Below, piece after piece: positions 25,269-36,387 of a stretch of 64,000 bases of DNA. A program made the position numbers and the translations under genes. The stretch's first letter is position 1; each line of letters starts with the position of its first letter. The notes beneath the pieces were generated by a model that did no database searches, had not been told where the DNA came from, and saw only the letters and a program-made list of their open reading frames with translations. This DNA is from Dipetalonema caudispina (Eukaryota; Nematoda; Chromadorea; Rhabditida; Onchocercidae), in NCBI GenBank assembly GCA_013365325.1, contig JABVXV010000278.1, forward strand, positions 1 through 64,000, in the 5' to 3' direction.

Positions 25269-28200
25269 ATGAAAGAACCATTGGATAGTGAATTATTCGC
25301 CGAATCATTGCAACCAACTCGTTTTAGCAAAGTAAGTTTTTTATTTTTGCTAACACTGCTGGTATTATTTAGTCATTTAGTGCATTATCATGTTATCCTG
25401 GCTAGGATTGAACTAGCAGGGACTTTTTTCCGCTCATGGACGTTCCGTCTTGTTGACTGGAACCACTAGAACATCATTTTTAGAGTTTTCCGGTTATTTC
25501 CGTTCCTTTTAGAATTCTCTTACAGAACTGATCCTTTCTTTCATTTCAAGTGTTCAGATATACAGTTATCTGTCAGCAAATCCTTATTTTGGAGCTGGTG
25601 CCGGACTTGCAGGCCTTGGAGTGTGTTTGTCGATTGCTCGAAAATTAGTGGTCATATCGAATACATTATTCAGAAGACGGTTCTTGATATCGTTGCAAAT
25701 CAATAACGAGGATCCGTGAGTACTTCTCGTTTACCTTCAGTCAGTAACACAGAAGAGTTCTAGCTTGACAAAGCATTTGATTCCATTTTAACGACATCAG
25801 TAGTATCATGCTAAAGACGTGAGCATCAGTTCAAGTGATATTTCGAATGATTCATTCTTAGACATGTCTTTTTTGATCTGTTTCATTGACTTTAAAATTT
25901 TCATATGAATGAAGTATAAGTTACCTAAAAATTAGTAGAATTTAGCGCATATCCATGGTTATTGGATTACATTAATCGAAATAGCGCACGTCAAACACGA
26001 CAAATCTCAGTGCATACCTTAATTAGCCAAGCAGAAAGTGGCCGAACTGTCACGAATTCCACATATTTACCAGGACATGGAATGCATTATTTCACGTATA
26101 ATTATCGATGGATACAGGTACTGTCATAGTTGAATATCAGTTTATAGCAAGAAATAAATAACATATTTATTTCATTATTGGTTCATTTATATTGTTCAGG
26201 TAGAAAGACAACGAGAAAAGCAGATCATACAGAAAGGAAACTATCGCACACCTTTTGAAACGGTCACACTAACAACTTTGGGTATGTTCCATTTTTATTT
26301 CTTAAATGATTATTCTTTTTTTTCCTTCTTGCTTTATTTGATATTCAGAGCTTCTAATTGCAGGTACTGATGTACGTTTTCTAACAAATTTGCTCGATAA
26401 AGCCACCTCGGAAGCGTTGCAACATGTAAAGTTTTTATAACTTTATTTATTTGGTTTAGAAGTTGTTTTAGCTTAGCTCACATTTTGCTTTGTTTTTTCC
26501 GGTTTTTCAATTTTTCACTTCATCTTTTGCATCTTATCTCTCTAAAAAAAATCCAGTTGTAGATAGTAGGGATCTTTCTATAGGCGACTTTTTTGTTTCA
26601 AGAGAAATTACAACAAAACTTTTTCAATTTGATAAAACGCAGTCTTTTGTATCATACACACAAAAGACTGAATTTTGTCAAGTTGAAAGTAGTATGTGTA
26701 GTACTGCATACACAGATTTTTCAGGTTGAAACGGGTCTAGTTGTCTATCGAGCTGTGGGACCGGAATGGCGTCGTTTCGGTACACCAATGCGGAAAAGAC
26801 CCTTAACATCGGTTGTGTTAGACGGTGGTGTTGCAAATTCAATCGTGAACGATTTCAAGGAATTTTGTTCATCTTCCAAATGGTACTTCCATAATTGCAG
26901 TTCTTTACTTGTTCTTTTTATCCGCAATTTTTATGACGTTCAAGTTATCATGGTTTATTCGTTCTAAAGGTACACGGAACGTGGAATTCCATATCGTCGT
27001 GGCTATTTATTTTATGGACCTCCTGGATCTGGTAAAAGCAGTTTTATTGCTGCATTAGCTAGCTATTTTGGTTATAGCGTATGTATATTATCACTGAGCG
27101 AACGAACCCTTGATGATGATCGCTTAAATCATCTTCTGAATACTCCGCCTCCTTATGTAAGTCGTGGTCACGATTAAGCGAAACTTACGTGCTTTTATAG
27201 AATAATTAATTTTTATGTTTACTGCATCTAGTGAACTGACTACAATAAACTAGAATTTTGAATACAGAGTGTAGTAGTATTGGAAGATGTGGATGCTGCT
27301 TTTGTTTCCCGTGACGATCCAGTGCAGTCTTCAAAGGCATACGAAGGTTTGACCAGGTAGGTTAAGTTTATAGTAAATATACTATTATTGAAATTTATAC
27401 AAAACACTAATTTCTAATAACTGAGTGAGGTTTCGCTTTTTTAAATATAATTTCCTTATGTGTAATTTATTGTATGGTCGTGTTATAGGGTTAGCTTTAG
27501 TTCTTAAAAGTTGTAGCTGAAAAGGTTTGCCTGAATTTAGAGTTCAAGGAATAGTTGGGTGAAGTTGTGGAATTACACAACTAAGATTAGGAATTAAGTT
27601 TCTATTTTGGAATTCGCCATTTGAGGGTGACATTTTCGGGACTGTTGAATGCGATTGATGGCGTTGCTAGTGCAGATGAACGAATACTTTTCATGACAAC
27701 TAATCATGTTCATCGCCTTGATCCAGCTCTAATACGTCCAGGTCGTGTCGATGTGAAACAATATTTTGGTTATTGCACCGAGGCTATGTTTTCTCAAGTA
27801 TATTTTTTGGCTTCCGAAATACTTTTAGTACTGCTGAAATTGATTCCATACTTTTTTACATGGAACCGCTCATCTCTAAACTAGGATACATCTAAAAGTC
27901 CCGAATTTTAGGACTTCCCTACTAAAATAAACAAAGGTCTCTTCAAGACAACAGATTAATCATGCTCTAATTTGTATAAGCGAATGAGTAACGCAACTTG
28001 CTTTCAAGTGCATAATCTGATTTGGTGTGTTTTAAACTGATCTGCTAAAAATCATAACTTTATTTATATAATCGGCTAGGAGAAGATTAATATTAATCTA
28101 CACCATAGTACTTGCTTGAGTGATTGAAAATTGCAAACACAACTTTTATAGATGTTCAAACATTTCTATGGTGATAATATCACCGAAGATATGGCTTCGA

Positions 28201-28331
28201 AATTTCGAAAAGCTGCAGTAGCACTGAATATGGAAATAAGTCCAGCTCAAGTGCAAGGATATTTATTGTTACGCAAGAAAGATCCACAAGCTTCTATTGA
28301 TGATATCGCAACGATCACGCATTGTAAATAA
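25269..28331 (+). CDS. bcs-1: BCS1 (BCS1L) mitochondrial AAA-ATPase chaperone
   Basis: Ten exons in phase, 440 residues (human BCS1L 419): 25269-25331, 25558-25715, 25946-26117, 26200-26281, 26364-26425, 26725-26882, 26970-27156, 27268-27356, 27626-27797, 28152-28331. BCS1 sits in the mitochondrial inner membrane and transfers the folded Rieske iron-sulfur protein into complex III. One hydrophobic segment ([16 protein letters not shown], about residues 31-47) is the expected membrane anchor. The BCS1-specific domain follows (FLPGHG-like [27 protein letters not shown]). The AAA domain has Walker A GPPGSGKS (248-255), Walker [12 protein letters not shown] (about 296-306), the TTNH segment of sensor 1 and [11 protein letters not shown] with the arginine of the second region of homology. 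No cleavable presequence is evident, which is normal for BCS1. Identity is secure; exon edges may be off by a base or two. Confidence 0.95.
25396..25470 (-). mobile_element. tRNA-like / SINE-head-like element in BCS1 intron 1
   Basis: Reading the minus strand, CTAGTGGTTCCAG resembles a Pol III A box. About 45 nt later comes a T-arm-like GCTAG-TTCAATC-CTAGC, which matches the B box (GTTCRANNC). Between them TTCC..GTC/GAC..GGAA forms an anticodon-arm-like hairpin. The expected acceptor stem does not pair (5' GATGTTC against 3' CAGGATA), so this is not an intact tRNA gene. It may be a degenerate tRNA or a tRNA-derived SINE fragment. Confidence 0.4.
26619..26689. repeat. Long imperfect inverted repeat in BCS1 intron 5
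   Basis: Arms of about 31 bp flank a 9-nt loop. The inner 11 bp (CAGTCTTTTGT/ACAAAAGACTG) are perfect, and the outer part pairs with a few mismatches (TCAATTTGATAAAA with the complement of TTTTGTCAAGTTGA). It is non-coding and lies between exons 26364-26425 and 26725-26882. Confidence 0.75.
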
Positions 28332-30034
28332 GAATAGGAAGTTTCAATAGATATTACGAAGGCAACTTTGTGAAGTGGTATTATTTCACTACTAATAATT
28401 TGATTTTGTGCCAAAAGTATCTTCATAGGGTTGATCGTTCATTGGTTTTGTCTTTGTTAGCTGAATTTTATCTGAAATGAATCATGTTATTGAACCGTTC
28501 ATTATATTGTGGATTTTTGCACTTCTTTTCCGCATTTTAATCTTCACTTATCGAATGCAGTATTTTATTTAGTCCTATTCTTATTGTTGTTTCAGACAAT
28601 GTGTTGTTAGCAAGTGAAGCGAAAGAATAACGAAGCAGACATGTTCGGATATAACAACGATGATTTTACACTAAGTATTTGAATTATTTCTGATGTTGAA
28701 AATTATGTATTAATCAAATATCAAGGAGAATTTTTGTAATGTCCCATTAGATATTCGAAAGCGCCTCTGAAATTAAAATTGCCTAATGATGTCAGAGCTT
28801 TGGTAATTAAAATAATGCATACTTTGAATAATTGTAGAAAGTGAGAAGTTACAGGAGAACTAGTTACAGCAAATCAGGTGTATAAATAATTCTGAAAAAA
28901 AAAGAAAAGTTTGATCATCAGAAGTTAACAATTACCTCGGCCAATTTGATGTCGTTTTAATGGTAGTTCAATCACAAATGGAAGCATTTGATTGTTAACG
29001 GGTACTGATATCTGTAATTACATTAAATGCTGTTTGAAGATTTTAAATGCAGAAATATTGAATGTTTCAGTAAAAAACTTTCAGTCATATTTCAAAAAAC
29101 ATACCAAGCAGAAGATAACAATAAGCGATAACATTACTCTGAAAAATAAAATGCGGCGAGCAAGATTTAAGAAAAAAAAACGTAATACAAAAATTGAAGA
29201 CGACGAAGTCAACAACGCTTCAGTTCCGTATTTTATGAGTCAGAAATGTATAACAGATGAGAGGAAAAAATAGAGAAGATGGATTAACTCTGACAGAGTT
29301 ATCATTCTATTAATTCTCAAAGAATTCCAGAAAGATCACAATCGATGTATAACATTCCTACTAGCTACTCCCACAAATGGAATATTTCCTCTACTGTGAT
29401 TAATAAAAAACAATGTTGTTAAAGCTGGGACAAAAATTTGAATAATGACGACAACATGATCAATATTTACCGCATTTTAGATGCTAGCGGGAATTATGAA
29501 ATAAGTGAGATGGATACTGTTATTGTTTTTGGGAGGATGTGGGGTCAAGGGTCAAGTTACTAAATGACTGTGTATTTTTTAGTAGGTATTGATCTGTGTT
29601 CATTGTTAATCTGTTTAGATTTGTTTTTTTTTTTTTTTTTTTTTGATATTCATAAGGTAAAATTGTGATTCGAAATTCTTCTGAGGTTAAAGTGTCGGTG
29701 GCAGGAAGAAGTGAAGTAGAAGGATAGGAGAACTAATTTATATATAAACTGAAAAGGTGCGTTCAACCTATTGGTGATTTCTGATTCATTGCAAATGTAT
29801 GGTCAAAAAAACAGGAAAAGTAACTGAAAAAAATGAAATAGATCGGTCGATAAATAATGCATAATCTTAAACTTCACCCCTCTGTAGACAGGAGAAATTT
29901 GTTGTATTTTTCGAAATAAATTTAGGAAATTAGTTATTTTTAAGCATTTCAGCACGAAATTTAAACACAGCAAATGCAAATATATTTAAATATTTTTGAT
30001 AGCTTATGCTTTTTGTATGTTGTTTTAGTAAAGT
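28332..30034. other. Intergenic region between BCS1 and the first geminin-like gene
   Basis: About 1.7 kb. It contains a poly-T run at about 29624-29644 and a 282-bp ATG-initiated open frame at 28992-29273 whose product is Lys-rich and unlike any family I know. I see no splice-linked exons or domain. An acceptor-like TGTTTTAG at 30021-30028 closes the region. Confidence 0.55.
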
Positions 30035-31092
30035 ATGGATGGGCAATTGGGTGATGAAAACCTTTCATCAACAATATTGAAAAAGCAGTTGGAACAGATC
30101 AAGAAAAAGGTTAATTACCTAACGTATAAGAAATTAGTTTTTAACACCATTTCGATACTATCTTTTCTCGATGTAAATCATTTTCACTAGAATGCTTATC
30201 CGTGAAAAGGATAATGCTATTTTTATAATATGTTCTAGCTTGGAGTTTGTACTGTCTTACTTGTTTCAGCATTACTTATTGTCAGATTTAAGCTACAGAT
30301 TTCTCTAAAATGTTGAAGGCAATAATTAACTGGACTATTCAATTTAATATGATTGTTTAATAAGCAATTGATTACAGTTAATACAAGGTTAATTTATGAC
30401 AATGTAGCCGCCTTGTAGTCTCTCCTCGATACTGTTGAGAACTAAACAATTAGATTAGTACATATTACTCTATAACTTGTTTCAGGAGGAAATCCGAGAT
30501 GTGATCCATGAATCAATAGAGACAGAACTTTCAGTACCCTGTTCATTCGAAGTTTATGATTCGGAAAATGCCGATATGAAGTTTTGGCGTTTAACGGCTG
30601 GAAAATTTGCTAGTGAATTGGACAAGTTACGAGAAGACAATGTTAATGTAAGCAGAAAATAAAATTTTATAAAATAGCCGAAACTTATTTGAACTTATTG
30701 GTAATTCGATGGGAATCATATCTTTTAGTAAATTATGATAGCTTCACATCCTTATTCAGGGCTATTTTAATTAAATATTTTTATTTGATAAACTTAATAT
30801 TCGAAAAATCTTGAACATTTGTGACTTTTGGAACAATTTCCTAGTGATCTTGATCTTCGTTAAATTATATTACAAAACCAATCCCATATCAGTCTTCGAT
30901 TATTATGACTATGTTATTATTGGCGTATATAGAGATTAATTTTTGGTAGCTTTTTAGCTAAAAAATTTGATAAACAGCGGGAAAACCCGGCTGGATGAAC
31001 TCAGAGATCTGAACGCCGAATTGCTGGAGAAAGCGCAGTATCTGGATAATGATACTAATGAGACTAAATCCATCTCCTCATCGTCATCTTAA
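30035..31092 (+). CDS. Geminin-like coiled-coil protein, short paralogue
   Basis: Three phase-0 exons give 123 residues: 30035-30109, 30486-30647, 30958-31092. The start follows TGTTTTAG (30021-30028) by six bases, an acceptor-like site suited to leader trans-splicing. The core begins at about residue 58 (FWRLTAGKFASELDKLREDN) and continues as a coiled coil (LDELRDLNAELLEKAQYLD) ending in a Ser-rich tail. The W-to-N spacing and the leucine pattern match the start of the geminin coiled coil (YWKEVAEKRRKAL...KEN), which in animals dimerises and inhibits the licensing factor Cdt1. The protein is much shorter than geminin (about 210) and has little before the coil. It could be a true geminin, a heterodimer partner, or another coiled-coil protein. 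The downstream gene shares the motif and one intron position. Confidence 0.6.
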
Positions 31093-32064
31093 ATTTATCT
31101 AATTTTTAAAATATCCAATCTCATGAGTTATATCGTTACGCTGCTATATCTTCTTTGATGCTTACTTCGTTGTCTTGAAAAGAAAATTATATATTCTTCA
31201 AACTGCAATGTAATATTTATATTATCTGATGCTATTGAGGAAATATCACCTCAGGCGTAAATGATGAGTTGATTAATGGGAAATGACAGAATTAAAGTGC
31301 AGAATGTATTATTTCCCATTGGGATCATCACATATTTAAAATGTCACAACTTGGCGATGATATTCTAACAATGATAAGGTGCTATAGATCATTTTGCATT
31401 GTATAGTTACTTTGTTACTGATTTGAGTCAGTGTTTTCTTATTTTATCAGGCTATTTGTCGATAGAGAATTGGAAGGAGTCGTTTTAAATGGTTTATAAA
31501 ATCTTCAATGTTTCCTCAGTACTTTCTACAACTGTATGTACTGTTTGCTTTATAAAGTTTGATAAAGTTTCAAATCAATTTTTTGACAAAGCTCGGAATC
31601 AATTTTTCCTTTTGTTTATACCTTTTTTTAGAGATTTTATATTCTTTCGTTGGATTTCTTACATATACCTTAGTCCTTATCCATTACTTTTATTTTCAGT
31701 TTCGAGGAGTGTTTTATATTCAAATTTACTTGCTAAAAATAGTATTTTCTGTGTTAATAAGTGGAATTAGAAAATCACCTAATTTCGTTTCCCAAATCTA
31801 TCAGTGGGATTGCCGTTTGTGTTTTAGAATATATCAACGTTATTAAAATTTTCACACATTTTTCAGGATTTACTGCGTAAAACACCGTGCTCTTCTTCGA
31901 TACTATTTGATCGCATGCGTGAAATTTTTTTTAGACCCTAAAAGCTTCATGATAATATCGATGAAGTACTGAGATCTTATATAGTTTAAATATTTCTTCT
32001 ATTTATCTTTTTCCCATTTTCAGCTGCTCACTTTGTAAAAATTCAGAGTAGGCCGTTTGAAAAT
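31093..32064. other. Spacer between the two geminin-like genes
   Basis: About 0.97 kb. It holds the 3' UTR of the first gene, a short open stretch after TTTTTCAG at 31865 that runs into a stop after about 25 codons, and the acceptor CCATTTTCAG ending at 32023, which probably defines the 5' end of the second gene. Spacing and orientation would allow an operon. Confidence 0.5.
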
Positions 32065-33848
32065 ATGCCAGGTGGAACACTTTGCCAGGTGCAGAATATA
32101 TCAACACATTTAACGCGGAGAGCAGGAGAGCTGAAAGTTTCGAAAACAACTACAACTGATGCTAAGATACAGCCCGTAAGTACCACGTTATTGTTATATT
32201 TCAAATATATAAATTACTGAAAGACAAAAAAGGGAATGACAGCATTTTAGTTTATTAGTTTGTTCAAGTCGTTCTGTCGAATAAATTCTTCAAAAGTCTG
32301 AGACATTTTCTTCTAAATATGGTTCAGTGGCAGAGATTATTGTTTGAGAGAGAACAGACTAAGTATCGATTTTCTATCTTGGTTGAGATTCATCTAACAA
32401 GTTGTTATGAGGTGTTTTCTTTGTTAGGGCTCAATTCTCATAAGCTTTGGTTTCTTTTCCTTGATCCTTTTTGAAGTGCAAACTAAGATTTGCTGTGACA
32501 AATCAAAACTACCCATTTAAACGTGAGGTTTGGATTGTGCCAAGACCAATAATGTTAGTTTTATTCGATTATTTTACTGTTGAACCAACCGAAAGAAGTT
32601 TTGGATGAAAATAAGTTAGTACCAAAACTCAATATTAAGGATGGAAATGAGCAAAGCGAAACAGAAATTGGGAATCAGAATGTGAAGAGGAATTTAGTAG
32701 ATACTGAAGAAAATTTCAACAAAACGAAGGTTCTAAAAGCAGAACTTCTACATGAGAAATCGGACACTGTTGAGGTTTGTGTTATTTAACCTCCCCCATT
32801 ACCGGCACTGTACCTTTGCTGAATTACCAACGGGCTAGTCTTTGTGGACAGCAATTTCAAACTTTGCTTGCATCTACTACACCCCGGTATCCGTCTTGGA
32901 AGTTCAGGTCCATCATTCGCATGCTTTTTTCTGTTACTAGCTAAAGCTAGTGAAAATTGAAATACCCATAAGTTCAAATTTGATCCAAAAACAGCTGATT
33001 GAGAGAAATCGAAAGGCATAACTCTCAGTTGAACGATTACTTTCTTGTTTAGAAAACCGGTAACTATGGGAAAAACATCAAAATTTTTTTTTCTTCCAAC
33101 AAAATGTTTTTTATTAATCATTAATCGGTTTTCCATACATAAAAAAAAAATATATATATATATATATATAAAAATCGCTCACTTGAGAAAATGCAAACTT
33201 AAGCGCAATCTGGTTTGTTTCAGGCTGCAGTACAGACCGACGTAATAATTAGCACTAAGTTGCCGAACCTAACAGCTGAAGATCTAAGGTCACCAGAAGT
33301 TAGTGCAAATTACTGGCGGCGATTGGCAGAGCGGTTGTATGCCGATAGTGAACGGGAAGCAAAAATAAATTTTGAGGTTTAATTATCTTGAGTTCGTGAT
33401 TTTTTATTTTGGTAGATGGAGAAATTCGAAAAACATGTGAAATTTAACAAAATCATTTTTAAAATACTTTCTCATTTATTACATGTATGAAATTGTTTTT
33501 AGAGCAGAAATTATGAAACAGCTAATGTTTGTCATATAGTGTCTTTCAAAAATTAATCATGGATATAATGTATATAACGAAGTTGAAAAATCTGTTCTAC
33601 ATTTTAGTCAACAGTATAAAGATTAGAATTTTAATGACTATACATTACAGTTATCGATTCGTCTTGCCAAACTAAATGAAGAAATTGCGGAGAAAGAGGA
33701 TGATTATCTGGCACTTAAGCATTATATTTCTGCTGAAGAAAATACCGACCACCTTAGCGGACCTGAATTGAACAAAAATGAGAAGGTTGAAAGAGGTGAT
33801 GAAGATAACACTGGTGACCATATTCCGGAAAACTATATTCAGTTATGA
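32065..33848 (+). CDS. Geminin-like DNA replication licensing inhibitor
   Basis: Four phase-0 exons give 225 residues: 32065-32175, 32559-32774, 33224-33376, 33651-33848. Human geminin has 209. The N-terminal half is basic and hydrophilic. At residue 139 the motif YWRRLAERLYADSEREAKIN starts, matching geminin's YWKEVAEKR...KEN at the head of its coiled coil, and is followed by LAKLNEEIAEKEDDYLALK. The tail is acidic (GDEDNTGD), as in geminin. Geminin binds Cdt1 in S/G2 to block re-licensing of origins. I see no clear RxxL destruction box in the N-terminal region. The ATG was chosen as the first Met after the acceptor at 32021-32023. The 5' edge of exon 2 (acceptor AATGTTAG) is the weakest part of the model, because it adds a hydrophobic FYSIILLL stretch unusual for this family. 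Confidence 0.68.
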
Positions 33849-35277
33849 GTAATACAAAAAAAGTATATTAATTAATCCATTTCAGTTCATGCATTTAAAG
33901 TACGTTGAATATGCATGTGAAAGGTTTCATTAAATAACTTTGATCAGGAATATTTTACATTTTACTTTTCTTAGATGACTGTTAACAATTGCATTAGTTT
34001 TCTCCTTTTTATTGAAAACCTCGATATCAAAAATCGCCACCGTATGGCCTTCGTTTAAAAACACTAAACTTTCTCAAAATTTCATGCACTATTAGCTGTA
34101 CCAGAGAGTAGATTAAAATTCAGGAAGCTGCAAGAAAGGAATTCATTTACTGTATAATTGTATTCATTGTATTGTTATGTCTATGCTATAAATTGATTTG
34201 TTTTCTCAGCAAATGAGTTGCATTTACAGTGAATTCATACTCACTTTTTTGTTAGTCGACAAATCATGGTTCATCTTCGTATGTTGCAATGCTTATGCTT
34301 CATTTGTTGCGCAACGTTTGTTATTTGGATGACCTTCTTTCATTTATTGTTTCTTTGCTATTCTTCTTATATGATTAATGATTTAAGAATGCATGACTTG
34401 GTGCTATGGTTTGTGCTTATTATCGCCTAAAATTTAAAATTTCTTTATCACTGTTACTTTAGTTTTTGATTAAATTTGCTTGCTTCTGTTAATTTTCTGA
34501 ATCGTGAATCACCAACCATCTACTATCTTAGTGATTTACATGTGGTTAGTTTCATGCACGTTTTGGACAACCTTGTACTGATTATTAACATTGAAATCAT
34601 GTCTAGATAAAAAAAAAAAGATTTTTGATTATTAAATTGTTGTATCACAAATCACCTGAAATCATTTTTTTTTTCTCTCTTCTTTTTTTTGTCCTTGCAA
34701 TTCTTTATTCTTGTAATATATTGATATATTACTAGACTGCTGCACTTCTTTCTCTGATGCTTATAATAAATATGTTTTGCTTATTTTCATCTGAAATTTA
34801 AAAATGGTATTTGTTTCTTTTGATTTTCACGATTATTCCTTAAATTGTTCTCGACTTGAAGATGTTTCCATCTTAAATTGTACAGTTTCTTTCCTGGAAT
34901 GAGCACATACCAATTTGATGTTCTTAAAATTTATTGATAAAAACAAATACACAAGTATCGATTTGGATAAGAATTTTTTTTTCGACATTTTCGCCTAGTT
35001 TTAAATACTAAGATGATGTAGCATTAAAATGTATCTTCGGATAATTCAGTAAATATATTGGATAAATATCGAAAGCAAGCAGCATAGGTAATTTACTGGT
35101 ACCATATATATATATTTATCTCATTAATTAATTAATATTTCAAAAGGATTGATGGTTGATGTATTTGCGTGCTTGTTCATTTCATTTCAATCTGTATAGC
35201 ACAAACGGAAAGAGTGGAAAGATATACGGGAATTGTATGAATAGTTAGACGGATAGATCTTTAGAGATGGGAACATG

Positions 35278-35331
35278 GTGACACCTGTCGTGGTTGTCAT
35301 TGTCAGGCTAAACAATCAACGAGGTCATCAA
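35278..35331. other. GC-richer fold-back sequence, candidate structured RNA
   Basis: GTGACACCTGTCGTGGTTGTCATTGT can pair with ACAATCAACGAGGTCATC across a short CAGGCTAA loop. Blocks ATTGT, GTTG, CG, CCT and TGAC align in order with small bulges. Size and shape resemble a pre-miRNA, and base composition differs from the surrounding AT-rich DNA. I do not recognise either arm as a known miRNA. Confidence 0.3.
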
Positions 35332-36361
35332 GTTCGATTTTCGATGCTTGTTTGTGGCTAATATTTTACGGATGAATGAATACCTTCGAATATGTTCTTA
35401 ATTCTTTAACAATTGAAATTAAAAAAAGGAAAAAATATTGAAATGTGAATTGTAGTCTTCTATGGAAATATTCAATTATTATTTTTTAAATTACATAAAA
35501 GTATGATAGTATAAAATATCATAGTACATTATCAATAATTTCATCTTCAAAATACCAATGATTGATGATTTTTATTTTCGATATTTTATCAGCTATTGTG
35601 ATCCTTTCTTCTTTCCGATCTTTTTATCTCATCAATCAGTATTCAATTATTCGAGTGTATTACTTCGTTAGGTAGTTTTTATTTCTCATTATGCAAATCA
35701 TGCAAATACTTAAGATAAAAAAAAAAAAATTGCAAGTAATTGCTTTTTAGTTTAAAGGAATTAATTCATTAAGCAAAATGACATATATGAATATTAAACG
35801 AGTGAAAAAGATGCAAAAAATCTGGCAAAGATGAAATTGCTAACGTCAAACAAACTTTTATAATCAAAAATGAAAAAAAAAAAGAAGCATTTTCGCAAAT
35901 TCATTTATTTTTTTTTTTTTTTTTTTTTTTGAATATTTGTCGGATTGTAAAATTTATTTTATTGTTATTTCTTTGCTAAGAAAAAAAAAAAAAAAAAAAA
36001 AAGAACATCCAATCGTTTAAATAATTTAGTGATTTGATCATAATTGAGCGATAAAATGTTACAAATTAAGTTTTATCCTATATATCAATTCAAATATTTC
36101 AAAAAAACTTGAGGAAAAAAAAAATTCATAAATAATATCCGATAAGAAAACAAAAAAAAAAAAAAAAAAAAGAAAAACGAAAGAGGGTAAAAATAATTAC
36201 TCTATGTATAACAGGTTTGCTAACGCAAAAATTATTCTACGTATGGATCAATCAGTAATTAATTGCTTATTTCTAAATATATTACAGGATAGTATTTAGG
36301 ATAGAATAGAATAAGAGAAAAGGAACGAAATGGTAAAGTAAAATGAGATGACAAAAAGAGG

Positions 36362-36387
36362 GAGAGAGAGAGAGAGAGAGAGAGAGG
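36362..36387. repeat. (GA)n microsatellite
   Basis: About 13 uninterrupted GA dinucleotides in the gene-poor region. Confidence 0.95.

Noticed and set aside
26745..26927. Minus-strand open frame across a BCS1 exon
   Set aside because: It is antisense to the exon encoding the BCS1-specific domain and has no support of its own.
28992..29273. A 93-codon plus-strand frame between BCS1 and the first geminin-like gene
   Set aside because: It is Lys/Asn-rich and AT-driven, with no splice-linked neighbours and no recognisable family. Not enough support to call a gene.
31866..31943. A short open stretch after TTTTTCAG (DLLRKTPCSSS...) between the geminin-like genes
   Set aside because: It ends in a stop after about 25 codons and joins neither gene better than the exons chosen. 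It could be an alternative last exon of the first gene but lacks evidence.
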